Positions 38,289-47,970 are shown, counted from the first letter of the stretch. The stretch: DNA of 50,236 bases from Natronospirillum sp. (GCF_022565775.1 NZ_JAIUMC010000015.1:1-50236), one strand, 5' to 3'. Notes: generated by a model from the sequence alone, not told the origin. Numbers and translations: made by a program.

Positions 38289-39509
38289 ATGGCGGTCGGC
38301 AAGGGCATCGCCACAGACCTGCGCCCGGTGGGTGGTGTGTCGCTGGCGGTTGGGTCTGCCGGAATCAAGACGGCGGGCAAGACAGACCTGGCGCTGATCG
38401 AACTGGCTGCCGGCAGTCAGGCTGCCGCGGTATTCACGCGCAACAAATTCTGTGCGGCGCCTGTGCATATCGCGCGTGACCACCTGGGCACAGCGGTGGC
38501 GTCCCCCCGGATGCTGCTGATCAATACCGGCAATGCCAATGCCGGGACCGGCCAGCAGGGTCATGCCGACGCACTGGCCTGTTGTCAGACCCTGGCCAAG
38601 GCAGCGGGAGTTCCTGTCGAGGCCGTGCTGCCTTTTTCTACCGGCGTCATTGGTGAATACCTGCCCATGGCTCGCATTGAACTGGCGTTACCGGATCTGG
38701 CCGCGCAACGTGGGCAGGCCGACTGGTATCAGGTGGCCAATGCCATTCTGACCACGGATACCCGGCCCAAGGGACACTCGGTGGTGGTGCATCTGGGCGA
38801 TCAGGAAATCACCGTGACCGGCATCAGCAAAGGGTCCGGCATGATCTGCCCGAACATGGCGACCATGCTGGCGTTTGTCTGTACCGATGCCAAACTGGAT
38901 GCGAAAGACCTGCAGACCCTGCTGCAGGACACCAACGACCAGAGTTTCAATCGCATCACGGTGGATGGCGATACCTCCACCAATGATGCCTGCGTCCTGG
39001 CGGCGACAGGTGCGTCCGGCGTGCATCTGCAACCGGGTACGAAAGACTGGTCTCGTTTCCGGGCGGCCGTGCAGGAAGTCATGCTGGAACTGGCGCTGCA
39101 GGTTGTGCGGGACGGCGAAGGTGCGACCAAGGTCGTGGCGCTCAGCGTGCACCATGCAGCCACCAGTCAGGAAGCTCTGGATGTGGCCTATACCATCGCC
39201 CATTCTCCCCTGTTCAAGACGGCTCTTAGTGCCAGCGACGCCAATTGGGGCCGAATTCTGGCGGCTATCGGTCGCGCCCCGATCGAAGATCTGATATTGG
39301 ACAAGGTCAGTATTCATCTGGAAGATGTGCCCCTGGTGGCTGGCGGTGAGCGCCATCCGAAATACAGGGAAGAGCAGGGCGCAGCGATTTTTGCCCAGGA
39401 AAGGTTTACCATCCATATTGACCTGGATCGGGGCGATGCCACGGAAACCGTGTGGACCACCGATCTGAGCCATGAGTATGTCAGCATCAACGCGGATTAC
39501 CGAACATGA
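38289..39509 (+). CDS. argJ: Glutamate N-acetyltransferase ArgJ
   Basis: 406-residue ornithine acetyltransferase that moves acetyl from N-acetylornithine to glutamate, closing the cyclic arginine route. Bifunctional members also use acetyl-CoA. The self-cleavage motif is PNMATMLAF with the nucleophile T192, so alpha and beta chains are expected to form by cleavage before it. KGSGMICPN precedes it, and the catalytic-site NTGNANAGTG, SFNRITVDGDTSTND and the C-terminal YVSINADYRT are typical. It follows secA directly and overlaps mutT by ATGA. Since argE is also in the window, two routes to ornithine appear encoded. Confidence 0.96.
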   Translation: MAVGKGIATDLRPVGGVSLAVGSAGIKTAGKTDLALIELAAGSQAAAVFTRNKFCAAPVHIARDHLGTAVASPRMLLINTGNANAGTGQQGHADALACCQTLAKAAGVPVEAVLPFSTGVIGEYLPMARIELALPDLAAQRGQADWYQVANAILTTDTRPKGHSVVVHLGDQEITVTGISKGSGMICPNMATMLAFVCTDAKLDAKDLQTLLQDTNDQSFNRITVDGDTSTNDACVLAATGASGVHLQPGTKDWSRFRAAVQEVMLELALQVVRDGEGATKVVALSVHHAATSQEALDVAYTIAHSPLFKTALSASDANWGRILAAIGRAPIEDLILDKVSIHLEDVPLVAGGERHPKYREEQGAAIFAQERFTIHIDLDRGDATETVWTTDLSHEYVSINADYRT

Positions 39510-39937
39510 CAGCAGAGCAGGCCATCAGTCCAGTACCGTTGATCAGAGTCGCCGTTGGCGTCGTCGAGACAGCCGAAAATCGAGTGCTGGTAGCGCGCCG
39601 ACCAGAACACCAGCACCAGGGCGGGCGCTGGGAATTCCCCGGTGGCAAGATCGAAACAGGAGAGTCGCTCGCCGAGGCCCTGATGCGGGAGTTTGCCGAA
39701 GAAGTGGGACTGACTCTGGATGTTCCGGTCGACGTCACGCCCTGGCAGGTGATCGAGCACGATTATGGTGATCGTCAGGTGCGTCTTGAAGTGGCCCGCG
39801 TCGGCGCTTTTTCCGGCGAGGCTGTTGGCCTGGAAGGTCAGGAAGTGTGCTGGATGCTGGTAACAGAGCTGGACCCTGAGCAGTTTCCGGCCGCCAATGC
39901 CGGCATCATAGAGTCACTGCGCGCCGAATGCGCCTGA
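39506..39937 (+). CDS. mutT: 8-oxo-dGTP diphosphatase MutT
   Basis: 143-residue Nudix hydrolase that removes oxidised dGTP from the nucleotide pool and so avoids A-to-C transversions. The Nudix box G-x5-E-x7-R-E-U-x-E-E-x-G-U is perfect at residues 47-69. VLVARRPEHQHQGGRWEFPGG before it is the usual MutT lead-in, and CWMLVTELDPEQFPAANAGII the usual end. No thiamine-phosphate synthase-like extension, which is fused in some pseudomonads. Overlaps argJ by ATGA and is convergent with yacG, 29 bases away. Confidence 0.93.
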   Translation: MTAEQAISPVPLIRVAVGVVETAENRVLVARRPEHQHQGGRWEFPGGKIETGESLAEALMREFAEEVGLTLDVPVDVTPWQVIEHDYGDRQVRLEVARVGAFSGEAVGLEGQEVCWMLVTELDPEQFPAANAGIIESLRAECA

Positions 39938-39966
39938 GAGCAGTGTCGAATTAACCAGACAGGACA

Positions 39967-40185
39967 CTAGTCCCGCTCCAGATCCTCTGACATCAATTCG
40001 TCGATGGCCGGTTCACCCGGAATCCGATGGCCTTCGGTGACCCAATCCCCCAGGTCAATCAGATGGCAGCGCTTGCTGCAAAACGGCCGGTAGAGTTCAG
40101 CCTTGGTCCATTTGACGGCCTTGCCGCAGGTCGGGCAGGGCACTGACAGCGCGTCGTTTGCGGTGTGCTCTGTTTGATCAGACAT
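39967..40185 (-). CDS. yacG: DNA gyrase inhibitor YacG
   Basis: 72-residue zinc protein. Four cysteines, C17-x2-C20 and C36-x3-C40 ([11 protein letters not shown] and [14 protein letters not shown]), form the zinc site of the family. E. coli YacG binds GyrB and blocks DNA binding by gyrase. The acidic tail ([11 protein letters not shown]) is also usual. Overlaps the end of coaE by eight bases; last gene of the pilB-pilC-pilD-coaE-yacG unit. Confidence 0.93.
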   Translation of the reverse strand: MSDQTEHTANDALSVPCPTCGKAVKWTKAELYRPFCSKRCHLIDLGDWVTEGHRIPGEPAIDELMSEDLERD

Positions 40186-40780
40186 GCCTGGCGCGCTCCT
40201 GTAGTTTCAGATGCAGGGTTTCAATCGCCGCGGTCAGTGCCTCGGCGGAACCGGTATTATCGACAATCAGGTCGGCCGCCTGCAAGCGCTGCTCGCGGGA
40301 CCACTGCTTGGCCATGATGCTGCGTACCAGCGCTTCGGAATGACCATCACGAATCACCGTCCGCTCTATCTGCTGGGCTTCTGTTGCATCAACCACCACC
40401 ACCAGGTCGCACAGGCTGTCCTGTCCGGTTTCCAGCAACAGGGGTGAGTCCAGCACCTGGTATTCGGCCTTCCCCTGATGACTCATCAGTCGTTCACGAA
40501 TGCGTTCCCGGATGGCTGGGTGGGTGACACCTTCAAGCCAGGCACGCGCTGCGTCATCGGGCAGCACATGCTCGCGCAACCAGGCGCGGTCCAGATTGCC
40601 ATCCGCCTGCCGGGCTTGCGGAAAGCGCCGCACGATAGCCTCATAGGCCGGCTCGCCGGGTTCCACCACCAGCCGAGCGATGCGGTCGGCATCCGTGACC
40701 GGTATGCTGAAATGTTCGTGCAGATAGTGGCTGACGGCGGATTTGCCAGACCCTATCCCGCCGGTGATACCCGCTATCAT
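40178..40780 (-). CDS. coaE: Dephospho-CoA kinase
   Basis: 200-residue P-loop kinase that phosphorylates dephospho-CoA in the last step of CoA synthesis. The Walker A motif GGIGSGKS is at residues 7-14. [15 protein letters not shown] (substrate aspartate), the lid TDRH-like THPAIRERI and [10 protein letters not shown] are typical. Placed between pilD and yacG, the standard gammaproteobacterial order, overlapping pilD by one base. Confidence 0.96.
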   Translation of the reverse strand: MIAGITGGIGSGKSAVSHYLHEHFSIPVTDADRIARLVVEPGEPAYEAIVRRFPQARQADGNLDRAWLREHVLPDDAARAWLEGVTHPAIRERIRERLMSHQGKAEYQVLDSPLLLETGQDSLCDLVVVVDATEAQQIERTVIRDGHSEALVRSIMAKQWSREQRLQAADLIVDNTGSAEALTAAIETLHLKLQERARHV

Positions 40781-41658
40781 CAGGCCATGGCCCAGTTCAG
40801 GTAGGCGCTGACCAGTTGCTCACCCCAGAAATAGTAGACGCAGGCCGCAGCGCACAGATAGGGACCAAAGGCGATCGGGATCTGGCGGTCCCGTCCGGCG
40901 AGCAGAATCATCAGACCACCGGCCAGCGCGCCGACCAGTGACGCCAGCAGAATGATCATCGGCAGGGCCGACCAGCCGAACCAGGCGCCGAAGACAGCAA
41001 AGAGTTTGAAATCGCCATAGCCCATGCCTTCCTTGCCGGTGAGCAGGCGAAAGCCATGATAGACCGACCAGAGCGACAGGTAGCCGGCCATGGCGCCGAT
41101 CACGCTGTCCTGCAGGCCGGTGCCGGTCAGGCCCAGCAGGCTGGCCAGCAGTCCTGCCCACAGCAACGGCAGGGTTATCTGGTCGGGCAACAACTGGGTA
41201 TCCAGATCAATGAAGGTCAGGGCGATCAGGGCCCAGAAAAAGGCCAGCCAGACCAGGGTTTCCAGCCCCGGTTGAAGGGTCAGCGCCACGGCCAGACTGA
41301 AGGCGCCAGTCAGTGCCTCAACCATGGGGTAGCGCGGGCTGATGCCGGTGCCACACTGGCTGCAGCGGCCGCGCAGCCACAGCCAACTCAGGCAGGGGAT
41401 GTTTTCATACCAGCGAATGGTGTGGCCGCACTGCGGGCAGCGCGAGCGAGGCACGGCCAGATTGAAGGGCTCAGTAGCGGGCTCCGGGCCCTCCTGGCCG
41501 AGGACGGCACTGGCTTCTGACTGCCATTGGCGCTCCAGCATCACCGGCAGGCGCAGGATGACCACATTCAGAAAACTGCCCACCAGCAAACCCAGCAGGG
41601 TAGCCGAAACGAGGTGGAGCGCAGGGAAGGCGGTCAGGATGGCGGCAAAATCCGCCAT
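40780..41658 (-). CDS. pilD: Prepilin peptidase / N-methyltransferase PilD
   Basis: Polytopic inner-membrane aspartic peptidase (292 residues) that cleaves the leader of type IV prepilins and methylates the new N terminus. A cytoplasmic zinc domain has C74-x2-C77 and C99-x2-C102 (CPQCGHTIRWYENIPCLSW and GRCSQCG). Catalytic aspartates are in FIDLDTQLLPD (D151/D153) and in GMGYGDFKLF (D216, GxGD motif). About eight membrane helices. Its substrates include the two pilins at 48294 and 49717. One-base overlaps with pilC and coaE. Confidence 0.96.
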   Translation of the reverse strand: MADFAAILTAFPALHLVSATLLGLLVGSFLNVVILRLPVMLERQWQSEASAVLGQEGPEPATEPFNLAVPRSRCPQCGHTIRWYENIPCLSWLWLRGRCSQCGTGISPRYPMVEALTGAFSLAVALTLQPGLETLVWLAFFWALIALTFIDLDTQLLPDQITLPLLWAGLLASLLGLTGTGLQDSVIGAMAGYLSLWSVYHGFRLLTGKEGMGYGDFKLFAVFGAWFGWSALPMIILLASLVGALAGGLMILLAGRDRQIPIAFGPYLCAAACVYYFWGEQLVSAYLNWAMA

Positions 41659-42866
41659 CAGATGACCGACCCCATCATGAAGATGGGCAGGTACATGGAA
41701 ATCAGCAGCCCGCCAACCACAATGGCCAGAAACGCCATGATGAACGGCTCGATCATCGCCGTCAGGCCATCCACCAGGCTGTCGACCTCTTCTTCATAAA
41801 TATTGGCCGCACGGCCCAGCATGTCATCCAGTGAGCCGGCTTCCTCGCCGATGGTCACCATCTGCACCAGCATGGGTGGGAACAGATCCTGATTGTTCAT
41901 CGACTGGTTCAGCTCGGTGCCCGACTCGACGTCCGCCCTAACCCGGTCAATGGCATTCGAAAATACGATATTGCCCGACGCGCCGGCAGCAGAGCGCAGC
42001 GCGTCTACCAGCGGTACACCGGCGGCGAAGGTGGTCGACAGCGTTCGTGCATAGCGTGCAATCGCCGCTGTGCGCGTCAGTTTGCCGATGATCGGAAGGC
42101 GCACCATCAGTTTCTGCACGCTTTGCCGGAAACTTCGGGAGCGCCGCATGGCCTGAAAGAAGGCCACCAGGGAACCGACAATGCCCACAAACAGATACAG
42201 GATGTTGGCCGCCAGCCAGTCGGAAAGGTTGACCACCATCTGGGTCAGCACAGGCAGGTCAGCGCCGAACCCCTGAAACATGTCGGCGAAAACCGGGACC
42301 ACCCGCCACAACAGCACGATGGTGACCACCACAGCAAACACCAGCACGACGATCGGGTAGGTCAGCGCCTTGCGGATTTTCTTCTTCAGTGATTCCGACT
42401 TTTCCTTGTACAGTGCAATGCGCGACAGCATGGTTTCCAGCGCACCGGACTGTTCGCCCGATTCGACCAGGTTGCAGTAGAGATCATCGAAGTAGTAGTC
42501 ATTGGCACGCAGCGCATCGGCCAGCGTGCCCCCGCTGGACACCCGCTCCTTGATGTCCAGTACCAGTTGGCGCATTTTCGGCTTTTCCAGCCCGTTGGCC
42601 ACGATATCGAAGGATTTGATCAGCGGCACACCGGCGCGCATCATGGTGGCCATCTGGCGCGTGAACTGGGCAATGTCCTCCGAGCCGATGCGATTGTTGC
42701 CCAGGCTCAAAGGCTGGCGCTGCTTGGCAATCTTCTTGACCTTGACGCCCTGCTTGCGCAGTTCCGCACGGGCCAAAGCTGCATTCTGCTGATTGATCAC
42801 GCCTTTGATCGGCTTGCCCTTGCTGTCCGAGCCCTGGTATTCGAAGGAGATGGTTTTCGTCGCCAT
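41658..42866 (-). CDS. pilC: Type IV pilus inner-membrane platform protein PilC
   Basis: 402-residue GspF-family protein forming the membrane platform that couples the PilB motor to pilin assembly. Two GspF domains are visible, each with a repeat of the pattern F-x-R-x-x-A-T-M-x-x-A-G-V-P and Y-A-R-T-L-S-T-T-F-A-A-G-V-P-L. Membrane helices follow residues about 165-195, 215-240 and 370-395. GEQSGALETML and GEEAGSLDDML are the matching family motifs of the two halves. One base from pilB. Confidence 0.96.
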   Translation of the reverse strand: MATKTISFEYQGSDSKGKPIKGVINQQNAALARAELRKQGVKVKKIAKQRQPLSLGNNRIGSEDIAQFTRQMATMMRAGVPLIKSFDIVANGLEKPKMRQLVLDIKERVSSGGTLADALRANDYYFDDLYCNLVESGEQSGALETMLSRIALYKEKSESLKKKIRKALTYPIVVLVFAVVVTIVLLWRVVPVFADMFQGFGADLPVLTQMVVNLSDWLAANILYLFVGIVGSLVAFFQAMRRSRSFRQSVQKLMVRLPIIGKLTRTAAIARYARTLSTTFAAGVPLVDALRSAAGASGNIVFSNAIDRVRADVESGTELNQSMNNQDLFPPMLVQMVTIGEEAGSLDDMLGRAANIYEEEVDSLVDGLTAMIEPFIMAFLAIVVGGLLISMYLPIFMMGSVI

Positions 42867-42867
42867 A

Positions 42868-44568
42868 TCAGTGTTCCGATGTTACACGGTTGATTTCTTC
42901 CAGCGAGGTCACACCCTGCGCGGCCTTCAGCAGGCCGGAGCGTCGCAGGTCATTGAAGCCCTCTTTGCGGAACTGTTCATCCAGTTGGATTGAATTGCCC
43001 TCTTCCATGATAATACGCGAGATGGCAGGCGTAATACGCACCACTTCGTAAACGCCCACCCGGCCCTTGTAGCCCTTGTTGCAGGCGCTGCAGCCGACCG
43101 GTTGATACAGCGTCGCTTCGGCCAGCAGGTCGTCATCAAAGCCTTCCCGGCGCAAGGTGTCTTCCGGAATCTCGGCCGGCTTCTTGCACTGGCTGCACAG
43201 GCGCCGCGCCAGCCGCTGGGCAATGATGACATTGATGGTGGTGGCCAGGTTGAATGACGGTACGCCCATGTTGAGCAGTCGCGTCAGGGTTTCAGCAGCG
43301 CTGTTGGTGTGCAGGGTTGACATCACCATGTGCCCGGTCTGGGCCGCCTTGATGGCGATGGCGGCGGTTTCCAGGTCGCGTATCTCCCCGACCATGATGA
43401 CATCCGGGTCCTGGCGCAGAAACGAGCGCAAGGCAGACGCGAAATCCAGGCCGACCTTGGCGTTCACATTGACCTGATTGATCCCTTCCAGATTGATCTC
43501 GACCGGGTCTTCCGCCGTGGAAATATTGACCCCTTCCTGATTGACGATATTGATGCCGGTGTAGAGCGAGACGGTCTTGCCGGAGCCGGTCGGACCGGTG
43601 ACCAGAATCATGCCCTGGGGTTTCGACAGAGCCGTCATGTAGTGCTGTTTCTGGTCGGGTTCATAGCCCAGCGCATCAATGCCCAGCTTGGCACTGGACG
43701 GGTCCAGTATCCGCAACACCACCTTTTCACCGAACAGGGTGGGCAAGGTGTTCATGCGAAAGTCGATGGCCTTGTTGCGCGAAATGCGCAGCTTGATGCG
43801 GCCATCCTGTGGCACACGGCGCTCGGAGATATCCAGATTGCCCAGAATCTTCAGGCGCGCGGTAATCTTGGGGGCCAGTTGAATCGGCGGCTTGGCCGCT
43901 GTCTGCAATACGCCATCGATGCGAATCCGCACCCGGTAGGAGCGCTCATAGGGCTCGAAATGCAGGTCCGAAGCCCCTTTCTTGATGGCACTGAGCAGCA
44001 TCTGCTGTACGAAGCGCACAATGGGGGCGTCGTCCGAGCCGGAAATGTCGGTGCGCTCTTCCTGCTCCTGCGCCTCGTCGACAACATCCAGTTCTTCGAA
44101 GTCGCCGTCGTCCAGGCCTTCCAGGGCGGACGGGCCCTCATCGGCGGCCTCTTCCAGCATGACAGCCAGCTTGTCTTCCTCTACCAGCACCGGCTCGGTG
44201 GTCAGCCCGGTGGCAAAGCGCATTTCATCCAACGCGGCCAGATTGGTCGGGTCCGACAGGGCCACATAGAGCCGGTTGCCCCGCTTGAACAGGGGCAGCG
44301 CGCGGTGGTGCTGGATCAGCTTGGTCTCGACAAGATCTTTGGGCAGCAACTCGCGATCGAAGGCCGCCAGGTCCAGCATGGGAATACCGAACTCCTCGCT
44401 GGACATGGTGGCCAGCGAGCGGGCATCAGCCAGACTGTTCTGCACCAGGTAGGCTACCAGCGGCGTCTTGTCGCGCGCTGCAGTCTGCTGAGCGTCTTTC
44501 AGGCGGTCTTCCGTGATGATACCCCGGTCGACCAGTCGCTTGCCCAAACCGGACAGTACTGTGGTCAT
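42868..44568 (-). CDS. pilB: Type IV pilus assembly ATPase PilB
   Basis: Hexameric extension motor of 566 residues. An N-terminal MshEN/GspE_N region (about residues 1-145, LPLFKRGNRLYVALSDPTN) is followed by an acidic linker (about 138-182) and the ATPase domain with Walker A GPTGSGKT at 325-332, the Asp box VGEIRDLETA and the His box THLTN-like STLHTNSA. Zinc cysteines CSQC and CSAC lie near the end. MshEN domains can bind c-di-GMP in some PilB relatives. No pilT lies in this window. First gene of the unit, divergent from pilS over 141 bases. Confidence 0.96.
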   Translation of the reverse strand: MTTVLSGLGKRLVDRGIITEDRLKDAQQTAARDKTPLVAYLVQNSLADARSLATMSSEEFGIPMLDLAAFDRELLPKDLVETKLIQHHRALPLFKRGNRLYVALSDPTNLAALDEMRFATGLTTEPVLVEEDKLAVMLEEAADEGPSALEGLDDGDFEELDVVDEAQEQEERTDISGSDDAPIVRFVQQMLLSAIKKGASDLHFEPYERSYRVRIRIDGVLQTAAKPPIQLAPKITARLKILGNLDISERRVPQDGRIKLRISRNKAIDFRMNTLPTLFGEKVVLRILDPSSAKLGIDALGYEPDQKQHYMTALSKPQGMILVTGPTGSGKTVSLYTGINIVNQEGVNISTAEDPVEINLEGINQVNVNAKVGLDFASALRSFLRQDPDVIMVGEIRDLETAAIAIKAAQTGHMVMSTLHTNSAAETLTRLLNMGVPSFNLATTINVIIAQRLARRLCSQCKKPAEIPEDTLRREGFDDDLLAEATLYQPVGCSACNKGYKGRVGVYEVVRITPAISRIIMEEGNSIQLDEQFRKEGFNDLRRSGLLKAAQGVTSLEEINRVTSEH

Positions 44569-44709
44569 GGAAAATCTGTTATTGTCAGCTAATATGGAAA
44601 ACCATTGTAACAGGACTTTTGCGCAGCACTAGGTGTGTGTGCCTCGCACATGGCTCAAGGCCTGAAACAGTTCACAGTATGGTAATAACATAGCAGAGCA
44701 GGACGCCAC

Positions 44710-46518
44710 ATGACCGCACGCCCCGTCGCCAAGCCGGCCGCCCGCAAGGCCAGCCCCGCAATCACCGAAATAGTTGAAACCGACGCCGAGTCGCGCAGCC
44801 GCAATTACAGTTGGCGGCTGCTGATGGTGCTCAATCTTTATCGATTGATAGTAGCGGGTGCCTGTGTGTTTCTTGCCGGTTTGAGTCTGTTGCCGGACTG
44901 GTGGCCGAACTATCTGGCGCGACTGTTCTATGAAGTCGGCGTGCTTTATCTGTTGCTGGGCACCCTGATCATCTGGCCGCTGGTGCGGCGTAAACCGTCA
45001 TTGTCACTGCAACTGCTCGCCGGTGTCTTGCTGGATGTCGCGGCCATGGTGGTGCTGATTTATGCCAGTGGTGGGGTAGACGGCGGGGTCGCTCTACTAT
45101 TGATGATCAGCATTATCGGCGCCAGCCTGATCTCGGAAGGGCGCATGGCACTGTTTTTTGCCTCCATCGGCACCCTGGCCATTCTGGTGCAGGAAGTCTA
45201 TGTGCACTGGAATGTGTTCAGTGGCGACGGCAATTTCCCGGTGGCCGGCCTGATGGGCATGGCCCTCTTTGCGGTGGCAGCTCTGGCTCATGTGTTGGGC
45301 CGGCGCAGCCGCCTCAATGAGGCCCTTGCCGCGCAGCGCGGCCTGGATCTGGCCAATATGGCGCAGTTGACCGATTATGTAATTCAGCAGATGGACACCG
45401 GTATTGTCGTCCTCGACATAGAAGGCCGAGTGCGCCTGATCAACCGTGCGGCGCGGCATTTGCTCCAGATCGAAGGCCGGCCGAGAGAACTCAGAGCCTG
45501 TTCCACCGAGCTGGCGCGTGCCGTGCGCCAGTGGGTGCGGCAGGACCCGGGGGCGCGGCGGCGTCATTTGATCAATGCCGCCCAGCATCCGCTGCTGGTG
45601 CAGTATCGCCGCATCGGCTCGGGGTTGGACCAGAGCGCGTTGATATTCATGGATGACGCAGCCGCCACAGCAGAACAGGCCCAGCAGCTCAAGCTGGTGG
45701 CCTGGGGTCGACTGACCGCCAGCCTGGCGCATGAGGTGCGCAACCCGCTGGGCGCTATCGGCCATGCCGCCGCACTGCTGGCCGAATCCACCGACCTGGC
45801 CACCGACGACAAGCGGCTGGTCAGTATCGTGCAGGAGCACACCGGTCGCATCAATCGTCTGATTGAAAACGTCATGCAACTGGGCAAGCGTGATCGCCAT
45901 GAACCACAGAAGCTGACACTGAACCAGTTCCTGCCGCGCTTTCTGCGCTCGTTCAACGAGAGCCAGGGCGTGAACAAGGCCCCGATCCAGATCATCTCGG
46001 GTCGCGACACCACGCTGGCCTGGTGTGACCCCAGCCACCTGCAGCAGATACTGACCAACCTGTGTCAGAATGCCGTGCGCCACGCCGGCTCCGGCGGAGA
46101 GCCGAGAATCCGCATTGCGTTCGGGCGCTTGCAGGATGAGCAGGTCTATGTCGATGTGCTGGACAACGGGCCGGGTGTATCGCCTGATCGGCGAAAGTCG
46201 CTGTTCCGACCCTTCTTCACCACCCAGCCTGAGGGCACCGGGCTTGGGCTGTATCTGTCCCGTGAGCTGGCTCAGGCCAATCAGGGCGACCTGCAATACC
46301 GCGAGCCGGCGCATGGCGGCGCCTGCTTCCGGGTGACGCTCAAGGCCTCGCAGGAAGAAAGCCTGCCCCGCCAAGCCAGAGGTGAGGATCGGCGCAAGGC
46401 GCCAGCACCCGTAAGCAAGCAGCCCGTTGCTGGCAAAACGACCAAAACAGAGCCAGTCGCTGAAAGCGCCAAACCGGCAGATCCGGGCAGCAAAGAGGCA
46501 GGCAAGGCCGGTACATGA
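44710..46518 (+). CDS. pilS: Sensor histidine kinase PilS
   Basis: 602-residue kinase. Six hydrophobic helices (about residues 35-200) form a membrane sensor as in P. aeruginosa PilS, followed by a PAS-like domain (about 220-320), HisKA with phosphoacceptor H341 in LAHEVRNPLG, and a HATPase domain with NLCQNAVRHA, DNGPGV and GTGLGLYLS. In Pseudomonas PilS senses pilin in the membrane and drives PilR. After residue about 547 a 55-residue Lys/Ala/Pro-rich tail extends past the usual end; its role is unknown. Start supported by an AGGA ribosome site. Overlaps pilR by ATGA. Confidence 0.94.
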   Translation: MTARPVAKPAARKASPAITEIVETDAESRSRNYSWRLLMVLNLYRLIVAGACVFLAGLSLLPDWWPNYLARLFYEVGVLYLLLGTLIIWPLVRRKPSLSLQLLAGVLLDVAAMVVLIYASGGVDGGVALLLMISIIGASLISEGRMALFFASIGTLAILVQEVYVHWNVFSGDGNFPVAGLMGMALFAVAALAHVLGRRSRLNEALAAQRGLDLANMAQLTDYVIQQMDTGIVVLDIEGRVRLINRAARHLLQIEGRPRELRACSTELARAVRQWVRQDPGARRRHLINAAQHPLLVQYRRIGSGLDQSALIFMDDAAATAEQAQQLKLVAWGRLTASLAHEVRNPLGAIGHAAALLAESTDLATDDKRLVSIVQEHTGRINRLIENVMQLGKRDRHEPQKLTLNQFLPRFLRSFNESQGVNKAPIQIISGRDTTLAWCDPSHLQQILTNLCQNAVRHAGSGGEPRIRIAFGRLQDEQVYVDVLDNGPGVSPDRRKSLFRPFFTTQPEGTGLGLYLSRELAQANQGDLQYREPAHGGACFRVTLKASQEESLPRQARGEDRRKAPAPVSKQPVAGKTTKTEPVAESAKPADPGSKEAGKAGT

Positions 46519-47936
46519 CGCAGGAACCCCAGGCTGCGAAAGCCCGAGTGCTGATCATCGATGACGAGCCGGATATTCGTGAACTACTGGTGATGACCTT
46601 GCAGCGCATGGGCCTGCAAGCCGTCGAGGCCGGCACGCTGGAGGACTCCCGGCGCCATTTGGGTGAGCAGACGTTTGATCTCTGCCTGACCGACATGAAA
46701 CTGCCCGACGGTGACGGCATAGAACTGGTGCGCTACCTGCAGGCGCAGTTTCCCCGCTTGCCCGTCGTCATGATTACCGCCCACGGCAATATGGAGACGG
46801 CCATCGAGGCATTGAAGGCGGGTGCCTTCGATTTTCTCAACAAGCCGCTTGATCTGCAGCATCTGCGCGATCTGATCCGGTCGGCCGTGCGTCTGGGCAA
46901 GGAGCCGGTGTTGCCTGGTCAGTCAGAGGCGCCGCCGCTTCTGGGGACTTCTCCCGCCATGGAAGAGGTGCGCGCCCTGATCAACAAGGTGGCACGCAGT
47001 CAGGCGCCGGTGTATATCAGCGGTGAGTCGGGCACCGGCAAGGAGCTGGCTGCCCGCCAGATTCATGCCCTCAGCGCACGTGCCGAGCAGCCGTTTGTCG
47101 CGGTCAACTGTGGCGCCATTCCGCGGGAACTGATGGAAAGCGAACTGTTCGGCCATGTCAAAGGCAGCTTCACCGGCGCCTACAGCGACAAGCCGGGCCT
47201 GTTTCGTGCGGCAGACGGCGGCACCCTGTTTCTGGATGAGGTCGCCGAACTGCCGCTGGATATGCAGGTCAAGCTGTTGCGCGTACTGCAGGAAAAATCC
47301 ATCCGGCCGGTCGGCGCCGCGAAAGAGCAGCGTGTCGACGTGCGGCTGCTCAGTGCGACGCACCGCGACCTTGCTGCCTGGGTGGACGCCGGACGTTTCC
47401 GCCAGGATCTGTTCTACCGGTTGAATGTCATTGGCGTGCATCTGCCGCCGTTGCGCGAGCGGCCTCAGGATGTGCTGGTGCTGAGTCGACACATTCTGAA
47501 CCGATTGGCTTCTGATATGGACATGCGAATACCCGAGCTGACAGAATCTGCGGCCGATGCGCTGAGTGCACATTCTTTTCCGGGCAATGTGCGCGAACTG
47601 GAAAATATACTCGAAAGAGCGCTGACCTTGTCCGATGGAGGGGCCATCGAGCCAGAAGACCTGCAGTTGCTGCCTGCGGTTCAGGGACAGTCCACAGTCA
47701 TGGGTGCGGCCGGCTCTGACAGGGCCAGACAATCTTCCGTCGGCAGTGACGACGACTTACTGGCGGCAGCCCGCGAACTGGGTCTGGAGGCCTGCCTAGA
47801 GGACGTCGAACGCGTATTGATTCGCCAGGCACTGCGCGATAATGACGGCAACCGAACCGCCACGGCGCGGGAACTGGGGATATCTTTTCGGGCCTTGCGC
47901 TACCGCCTGAAAAAGCTTGATCTTGACGACGAGTGA
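46515..47936 (+). CDS. pilR: Sigma-54 response regulator PilR
   Basis: NtrC-type activator of 473 residues. Receiver domain with D60 in CLTDMKLPDG; AAA+ domain with Walker A GESGTGKE (170-177), the sigma-54 contact loop GSFTGA (217-222, serine in place of the usual alanine) and GTLFLDEVAELP; and a Fis-type helix-turn-helix at the C terminus (NDGNRTATARELGISFRAL). It should activate pilA transcription with sigma-54. Its stop codon lies inside the first of two phased palindromes that look like its own binding sites. Confidence 0.96.
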   Translation: MTQEPQAAKARVLIIDDEPDIRELLVMTLQRMGLQAVEAGTLEDSRRHLGEQTFDLCLTDMKLPDGDGIELVRYLQAQFPRLPVVMITAHGNMETAIEALKAGAFDFLNKPLDLQHLRDLIRSAVRLGKEPVLPGQSEAPPLLGTSPAMEEVRALINKVARSQAPVYISGESGTGKELAARQIHALSARAEQPFVAVNCGAIPRELMESELFGHVKGSFTGAYSDKPGLFRAADGGTLFLDEVAELPLDMQVKLLRVLQEKSIRPVGAAKEQRVDVRLLSATHRDLAAWVDAGRFRQDLFYRLNVIGVHLPPLRERPQDVLVLSRHILNRLASDMDMRIPELTESAADALSAHSFPGNVRELENILERALTLSDGGAIEPEDLQLLPAVQGQSTVMGAAGSDRARQSSVGSDDDLLAAARELGLEACLEDVERVLIRQALRDNDGNRTATARELGISFRALRYRLKKLDLDDE

Positions 47937-47970
47937 CGTTCAGCGTCAGGTGAGGTGACGCTCAGTGTCA
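47934..47970. promoter_or_regulatory. Candidate PilR binding region: two phased palindromes
   Basis: TGACGTTCAGCGTCA (47934-47948) and TGACGCTCAGTGTCA (47956-47970) are two copies of one imperfect palindrome, 22 bases apart, about two helical turns. They lie roughly 110-145 bases upstream of the sigma-54 site. P. aeruginosa PilR sites contain spaced TGTC cores, which these resemble. A seven-base inverted repeat, ACGCTCA (47958) with TGAGCGT (47981), overlaps the second copy. The 357-base gap from pilR to pilA otherwise holds the promoter and leader. Confidence 0.55.

Noticed and set aside
39942..39968. Hairpin AGTGTC/GACACT between mutT and yacG
   Set aside because: Only six pairs with a 15-base loop and no T-tract on either strand; too weak to call a bidirectional terminator.
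43330..44592. Long open frame on the plus strand opposite pilB (about 420 codons)
   Set aside because: It runs antisense to a fully conserved PilB; the composition is that of a GC-rich shadow frame, with no recognisable domain or ribosome site.
45097..46374. Long open frame on the minus strand opposite pilS (about 425 codons)
   Set aside because: Antisense to conserved kinase motifs; His/Gln-rich translation typical of a shadow frame.
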